NCBI RefSeq assembly: GCF_015350795.1
Contig: NZ_JADKSH010000003.1
Span: 310,001-374,000, forward strand
DNA from: Microbacterium sp. VKM Ac-2870
Lineage (GTDB): Bacteria; Actinomycetota; Actinomycetes; Actinomycetales; Microbacteriaceae
Direction of reading: 5' to 3'
DNA length: 64,000 nucleotides
Positions 60,459 through 64,000 of this stretch are shown one piece after another; positions within the stretch are counted from its first letter, which is position 1; each line of letters opens with the position of its first letter. The notes below the pieces were generated by a model. The model saw nothing but the letters and a program-made list of their open reading frames with translations, did not search any database and was not told the origin of the DNA. The position numbers were made by a program, and so were the translations under genes.

Positions 60459-61397
60459 TCAGACGAAGCGGACGCTCTGCTGCAGCCGGGTGCGCACGTC
60501 GAACAGCTCGTTGCCGCCGATGTCGCGGGCGCCGGTGAGGCCACGCCGCAGCACCGTCGACAGCGCTGAGCGCGCGACGACGGCCACCGGCAGACCGCGG
60601 ACCTTGCCGATCTCCTCGATCGCGGTCACCACGTCGTCGTCGGGCAGCACCACGATTGCCCCGCTGAAGCGCACCCGCCCGGCGCGCGATACCGCCCGCG
60701 CCGCCGCGACCAGATCGGCGATGGGAGCGCCCTCGACACCGTCGCCGATCACCTCGCCGCGGCGCAGCCGCACCGGGCCACCGAAGTCCTCGCTGAGCAT
60801 CGCGTAGAGCCCGCTCGGCCCGAGCACGATGTGGTCGAGCTTGCGGGTCGGATCGCGCGGGTCGACGGCGACGTCATGCCAGACGGTGTAACCCATGCCC
60901 AGCTCCCCGACGACGCGCGCCGTAGCCTCCTCGGCCAGGGCGTCGGCGAGCATGCGTTTGAGCTCGTGCGGGGCCGCGCGCACGAGCGCCGGGTCGTAGG
61001 GATCGTCGACCGCGGTGCCGCGCCCCACCCACTCACGGATGAGGTCGAGGTAGCGCTCTCTGCGCCATCCGCCGGGCTGGCCGAACGAACGTGCGCGGGG
61101 GCGGGTGTCGGCCGGACGCGACGGGGGCCGCCAGCTCTCGCCACCGCCACCCGGCCCGTAGTCGGCACGGTCGTGCTGGCCGAAGCCATGCCCGCGGTCA
61201 TAGGCCGCCCGGGCGTCGGCTGTGCCGATGAGTTCCCAGGCGCGCTGCACCTGCACGAACTCGACGGCTTCTCCCCCGGTATCGGGGTGCGTCTGGCGCA
61301 GGCGCAGCCGGTACGCCTTGCGCAGCTCTTCGTCGGCGGCATCCGGCGCCACGCCGAGCACCTCGTAGGCAGAGGAGGAGAGAGGACTGTCGAACAC
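60459..61397 (-). CDS. J-domain protein with NERD-like domain
   Basis: 312 aa. DnaJ domain at the N-terminus (about 8-68) with H37-P-D39, able to stimulate DnaK. A Gly/Arg/Pro-rich linker (70-110) leads to a nuclease-related domain core at about 165-210: YTVWHDVAVDP then KLDHIVLGPSGLYAM. The NERD catalytic 'IEvK' lysine is replaced by M-L-S-E-D, so nuclease activity is doubtful. C-terminal segment ends in QQSVRFV. Reads leftward next to a small membrane protein gene. Confidence 0.85.
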   Translation of the reverse strand: MFDSPLSSSAYEVLGVAPDAADEELRKAYRLRLRQTHPDTGGEAVEFVQVQRAWELIGTADARAAYDRGHGFGQHDRADYGPGGGGESWRPPSRPADTRPRARSFGQPGGWRRERYLDLIREWVGRGTAVDDPYDPALVRAAPHELKRMLADALAEEATARVVGELGMGYTVWHDVAVDPRDPTRKLDHIVLGPSGLYAMLSEDFGGPVRLRRGEVIGDGVEGAPIADLVAAARAVSRAGRVRFSGAIVVLPDDDVVTAIEEIGKVRGLPVAVVARSALSTVLRRGLTGARDIGGNELFDVRTRLQQSVRFV

Positions 61398-61406
61398 GGG
61401 GCCGCC

Positions 61407-61937
61407 TCAGCGCTTCTCATTGCGGCGCGCGTAGGCCGCGGCGCTGCGGCTGGAGAGGGCGAGCAGCACCAGGATGTTCAGGGCCAAAGCGGGCAGCGTC
61501 GTGAGCAGCGTGATCTCCTGGTCGCGCGCCCACCACCCGGCGAACGTCGTCGAGATCGACAGGACGGAGACCATCATGACGACCACGCGGGCTGCGTTGC
61601 TGCCGCGATAGAGCAGAATCGCGCAGATCAGCTCGATCACGACGGCGATGCCCAACACCCCCAGCACGACCGCCAGCGTGGCATTGACGATGTCGCTGGT
61701 GAGCTCGACGGCGTCGACGTCGAGCACGATGTCGGCGGCGACCGACTGCCAGTGCGCCGCCAGATCGATCATCGACACGATGCCCGCAAGCGCGCTGAGC
61801 AGCACCAGGCCCGCACCCGCCACGGTCGTGGCGGGGCGGCGCATGTTCGGGTCGTGCGCGAGCGGTTGCAGCAGCCGGGTGACCGGCTCATACGACGGAC
61901 GCTTTTCGGGGATCGCGCGACTCTCGTGACGGGTCAT
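61407..61937 (-). CDS. Small multi-spanning membrane protein
   Basis: 176 aa, unknown function. About four hydrophobic segments (about 40-60, 85-110, 115-140 and 145-165) with short charged loops; the N-terminus is Arg/Pro-rich and cytoplasmic in style. ATG at 61937 overlaps the LssY_C gene stop by four bases, so the two are co-translated and the product may partner the LssY_C protein. The longer frame upstream is not coding. Confidence 0.75.
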   Translation of the reverse strand: MTRHESRAIPEKRPSYEPVTRLLQPLAHDPNMRRPATTVAGAGLVLLSALAGIVSMIDLAAHWQSVAADIVLDVDAVELTSDIVNATLAVVLGVLGIAVVIELICAILLYRGSNAARVVVMMVSVLSISTTFAGWWARDQEITLLTTLPALALNILVLLALSSRSAAAYARRNEKR

Positions 61938-62752
61938 GCCGTCACCGCCCGCACGTCGACGACGGGCAGGTCGCCGTCGGTGCGGATGCTGTCGCCGCCG
62001 CCGTTGCGGGCGTGGTAGCCCGTGGAGAAATCGGCGATGACGTCGACAGACACGGCCGGCACTCCATCGCGGAGGGTCGCGACGATATGGTCGCGCTCGA
62101 CGTCGGTGTCGGCATCGATGCGGTGCGTCACCTGCAGAGTGAACAGCGAGAGCCCGACGGAGGTGTCGAAGGTGCCGGCCGCGACCCAGTCGACGCCGCG
62201 TCCGCCGGGCAGCAGCCAGCCGTCTGGGCATTTCCAGAACCGCACGTGGTGGCGCTGGGCGGGGTTGCCGTCGACCTCCTGCTGGTAGGCGAAATCCTGC
62301 TGCCTGCCGAAGAGGAACAACGGGCTGACCGGAGCCTCGTGATAGCTGCGCCGCCCGATCGTCGATGTGACGATGCGCCACGACGACGCGAGGGTCACGG
62401 GGTCGGCCTTGGTCCATCCGGCGGCGGTCATCGCGCGCTCGATCTGCTCGCCCTCGCCGAGGAAGGCGAGGTTGACGGGGTCGCCGAGCAGCCCATCGCT
62501 CGTGCGGGCGCGGCCGATGAAGTAGTCCGGCACGTACACGGTGGTGAGGATGCGGTGCAGTCGAGGCAGCACGAGGTAGGCCAGCAGCGCCCAGAAGAGG
62601 ATGAAGCCGACGATGCCCCACCACCCGATCGACAGGCTCTGCGTGAAGCCGAGGTAGGCGAGCCAGATCGCCGCCACCCCGGCGAAGACGAAGAAGAACT
62701 GATCGACCGCGACGCCGAGCGACCAGCGACGTTCTGCACGACTGCGGCTCAT
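61934..62752 (-). CDS. LssY C-terminal domain protein
   Basis: 272 aa. Two membrane helices near the N-terminus (about 13-58) are followed by an LssY_C domain: DPVNLAFLGEGEQIERAMTAAGW, PVSPLFLFGRQQDFAYQ, RHHVRFWKCP and VTHRIDADTDVERDHIV. In Legionella LssY is linked to a secretion locus, but in actinobacteria the domain occurs alone or with PAP2 phosphatases and its job is unknown. Overlaps the next gene stop by four bases (ATGA) and starts within four bases of the hydrolase gene stop. Confidence 0.85.
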   Translation of the reverse strand: MSRSRAERRWSLGVAVDQFFFVFAGVAAIWLAYLGFTQSLSIGWWGIVGFILFWALLAYLVLPRLHRILTTVYVPDYFIGRARTSDGLLGDPVNLAFLGEGEQIERAMTAAGWTKADPVTLASSWRIVTSTIGRRSYHEAPVSPLFLFGRQQDFAYQQEVDGNPAQRHHVRFWKCPDGWLLPGGRGVDWVAAGTFDTSVGLSLFTLQVTHRIDADTDVERDHIVATLRDGVPAVSVDVIADFSTGYHARNGGGDSIRTDGDLPVVDVRAVTA

Positions 62753-63816
62753 GGAGCCGCCCACAGCGGTGCAGGCGGGCGCCACGCGAGAGCCTCGTCG
62801 GCGATGCCCTCGGGCACGTCTGCGAGAGCGGCGGGATGCCAGTGCGGGTCGCGGTCTTTGTCGACCAGCTGTGCCCGGATGCCCTCGGGCAGATCGGGCT
62901 GCGTCTGCGCGAACCACAGCACCAGGCGGTACTCCTGCTCGAGGGTCGTGCGAAGTCCCGGAAGCCGTCGGGCCGAGCGCACGGCGGCCAACGTGACAGT
63001 CAGCGCCGTCGGTGCGAGCGACTCGAGAGTGTCGGCGGCTGCGGCCGCGTCGGATTCCGGGCGCACCCGGAGGCGCGCGATGATCTGTGCGACCGTATCG
63101 GCGGCGAACGCGTCATCGATCCACTCGCGGGCGGTCTCGAGCCGCGAGCGGTCAGGCGTCTCGTCGAAGAGGAGCACGATCTCCGCGGGTGTGGCGGGGT
63201 CGGCACGATCGGCGAGCGCGGCCCGGAGATCGCCGATCCGCTCGCTCGGTACGAGGGCGTCGGCGAAGCCGGCATAGAGGGCGTCGGCGGCATCCATCGT
63301 GTCGCCCGTCAGCGCGAGGTACTCGCCGAGGCGGCCCGGAGCGCGCCCGAGCAACCACGAGCCGCCCACGTCGGGGGTGAACCCGATGCGGGTTTCGGGC
63401 ATCGCCAGCCGTGAGCGCTCCGTGACGACGCGGACGGCGGCGTGACCGGCCAGCCCGATGCCACCGCCCATCGTGACGCCGTCGGCGATGACCACGATCG
63501 GCTTGGGATATTCGGCGATTCGCGCATTCAGCGCGTACTCGGCCTGGAAGAAGGTGGCGGTCTCGTCGACCCGGCCGGCGACGACCCACTCGCGCAGACC
63601 GCGGACGTCTCCGCCGGCGCACAGGCCGCGGTCGCCCGCCCCGTCCAGCAGCACGACCTCGATGTCGGGGTCGCGCTCCCACCCGTCGAGGGCGGCAGAC
63701 AACGCGTGGATCATGCCGATCTCGAGCGCATTGATCGCGCGCGGACGGTTGAGGGTCAGATGCCCCACGCCGCGCTCGGTACGGACCAGCACGGTGGGAT
63801 CGGCGGCGTCGCTCAC
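62749..63816 (-). CDS. 3-hydroxyisobutyryl-CoA hydrolase / enoyl-CoA hydratase family protein
   Basis: 355 aa, longer than ordinary hydratases and matching the HIBCH subgroup. LCAGGDVRGLREWVV oxyanion loop, GVTMGGGIGLAGHAAVRVV, and MPETRIGFTPDVGGSW (catalytic Glu); C-terminal DPHWHPAALADVPEG is also HIBCH-like. Would act in valine degradation, giving 3-hydroxyisobutyrate and ultimately propionyl-CoA. GTG start with TAACGT 7 nt upstream, so a leaderless mRNA is likely; longer frame rejected. Confidence 0.9.
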   Translation of the reverse strand: MSDAADPTVLVRTERGVGHLTLNRPRAINALEIGMIHALSAALDGWERDPDIEVVLLDGAGDRGLCAGGDVRGLREWVVAGRVDETATFFQAEYALNARIAEYPKPIVVIADGVTMGGGIGLAGHAAVRVVTERSRLAMPETRIGFTPDVGGSWLLGRAPGRLGEYLALTGDTMDAADALYAGFADALVPSERIGDLRAALADRADPATPAEIVLLFDETPDRSRLETAREWIDDAFAADTVAQIIARLRVRPESDAAAAADTLESLAPTALTVTLAAVRSARRLPGLRTTLEQEYRLVLWFAQTQPDLPEGIRAQLVDKDRDPHWHPAALADVPEGIADEALAWRPPAPLWAAP

Positions 63817-63884
63817 CCTCGCAACGTTACTCGCGCGGTCCGCTCTCCCGTGCGGATGCGGTCGGGGGCCGTGTCCTGACAACA

Positions 63885-63908
63885 CATCCTGCCCGATCGG
63901 GCAGGATG
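63885..63908. promoter_or_regulatory. Perfect 24-bp palindrome between divergent genes
   Basis: CATCCTGCCCGA followed immediately by its exact reverse complement. The centre GATC gives no loop, so it is an operator candidate rather than a terminator; it lies between the HIBCH-like gene and the divergent ABC ATPase gene, 42 bp before that ATG. It also contains the GGATG word of the other palindromes. Confidence 0.6.
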
Positions 63909-63950
63909 GAGGCAGGAGCGGCGAAGACCCGCGACGATGAGAGGACGACG

Positions 63951-64000
63951 ATGCCCGAAGGACACCTCCTCGAGTTCCGCGATCTGACGAAGACGTTCGG
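63951..64000 (+). CDS. ABC transporter ATP-binding protein (truncated by window end)
   Basis: Only 17 codons visible, reading MPEGHLLEFRDLTKTFG. The LLEFRDLTKTFG opening is the classic first strand of ABC ATPases with the A-loop aromatic. GAGAGGA precedes the ATG. The transported substrate cannot be judged. A strict 24-bp palindrome upstream may regulate it. Confidence 0.8.
   Translation, partial: MPEGHLLEFRDLTKTF

Overview
The window is very GC-rich (roughly 69-70% by eye), packed with ATGA/GTGA start-stop overlaps, and rich in GTG starts and TANNNT -10 boxes placed 6-7 nt before start codons. Together with the gene set (GH38 mannosidase with an ABC importer, 2-methylcitrate cycle, YkoE-type ECF transporter, LssY_C protein, actinobacterial DacC, SorC-linked glp genes) and the constant use of GGATGCC/GGCATCC, this suggests a Microbacteriaceae actinobacterium, probably Microbacterium. 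It reads as ordinary chromosome. I see no phage, IS, CRISPR, rRNA or tRNA. No gene-free stretch exceeds 300 bases.

Layout. (1) 1-6.1 kb: sugar ABC importer (binding protein cut by the window edge, two permeases) with an alpha-mannosidase. (2) 6.1-11.6 kb, minus strand: GntR regulator, prpD, prpB, prpC and a thiolase, for propionyl-CoA disposal. (3) 11.7-19.8 kb: nitrogen-compound metabolism, with two class III aminotransferases, a PLP decarboxylase, two Lrp regulators, alanine dehydrogenase and an APC permease that appears to start at ACG. (4) 19.9-25.9 kb: ABC exporter pair, then ppsR and ppsA. (5) 25.8-32 kb: single housekeeping and stress genes (MBL-fold, two GNATs, zinc-ribbon protein, RNase HI, VOC, Nudix, aldo/keto reductase, rlmN), many apparently leaderless. 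(6) 32.1-40.5 kb, minus strand: a seven-gene peptide-uptake operon with two hydrolases and a GbsR/MarR regulator inside it. (7) 40.7-47.5 kb: LicT-type antiterminator, RAT/terminator, beta-glucoside PTS IIBCA, 6-phospho-beta-glucosidase, two paralogous HAD phosphatases around a LysE-type exporter. (8) 47.6-50 kb, minus strand: SDR, enoyl-CoA hydratase and SDR behind a perfect inverted-repeat operator. (9) 50.6-56 kb: glpD-glpF-glpK with a divergent SorC-family regulator. (10) 55.9-58.9 kb: TPP-riboswitch-controlled ECF transporter (YkoE, fused ATPase, EcfT). (11) 59-64 kb: DacC-type carboxypeptidase, J-domain/NERD-like protein, LssY_C protein, hydroxyisobutyryl-CoA hydrolase-like enzyme, and the start of another ABC ATPase.

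How it fits together. The region is mainly carbon and nitrogen scavenging: mannosides, beta-glucosides, glycerol, peptides, amines or amino acids, and short acyl-CoAs. The regulation can be read directly in several places: a RAT antiterminator, a TPP riboswitch and several palindromic operators. No defence or mobile system was found. The least ordinary items are the hydrolase-containing peptide operon, the ACG start, the large GGATGC-containing palindromes, the GGATGCC excess, and the widespread leaderless architecture.
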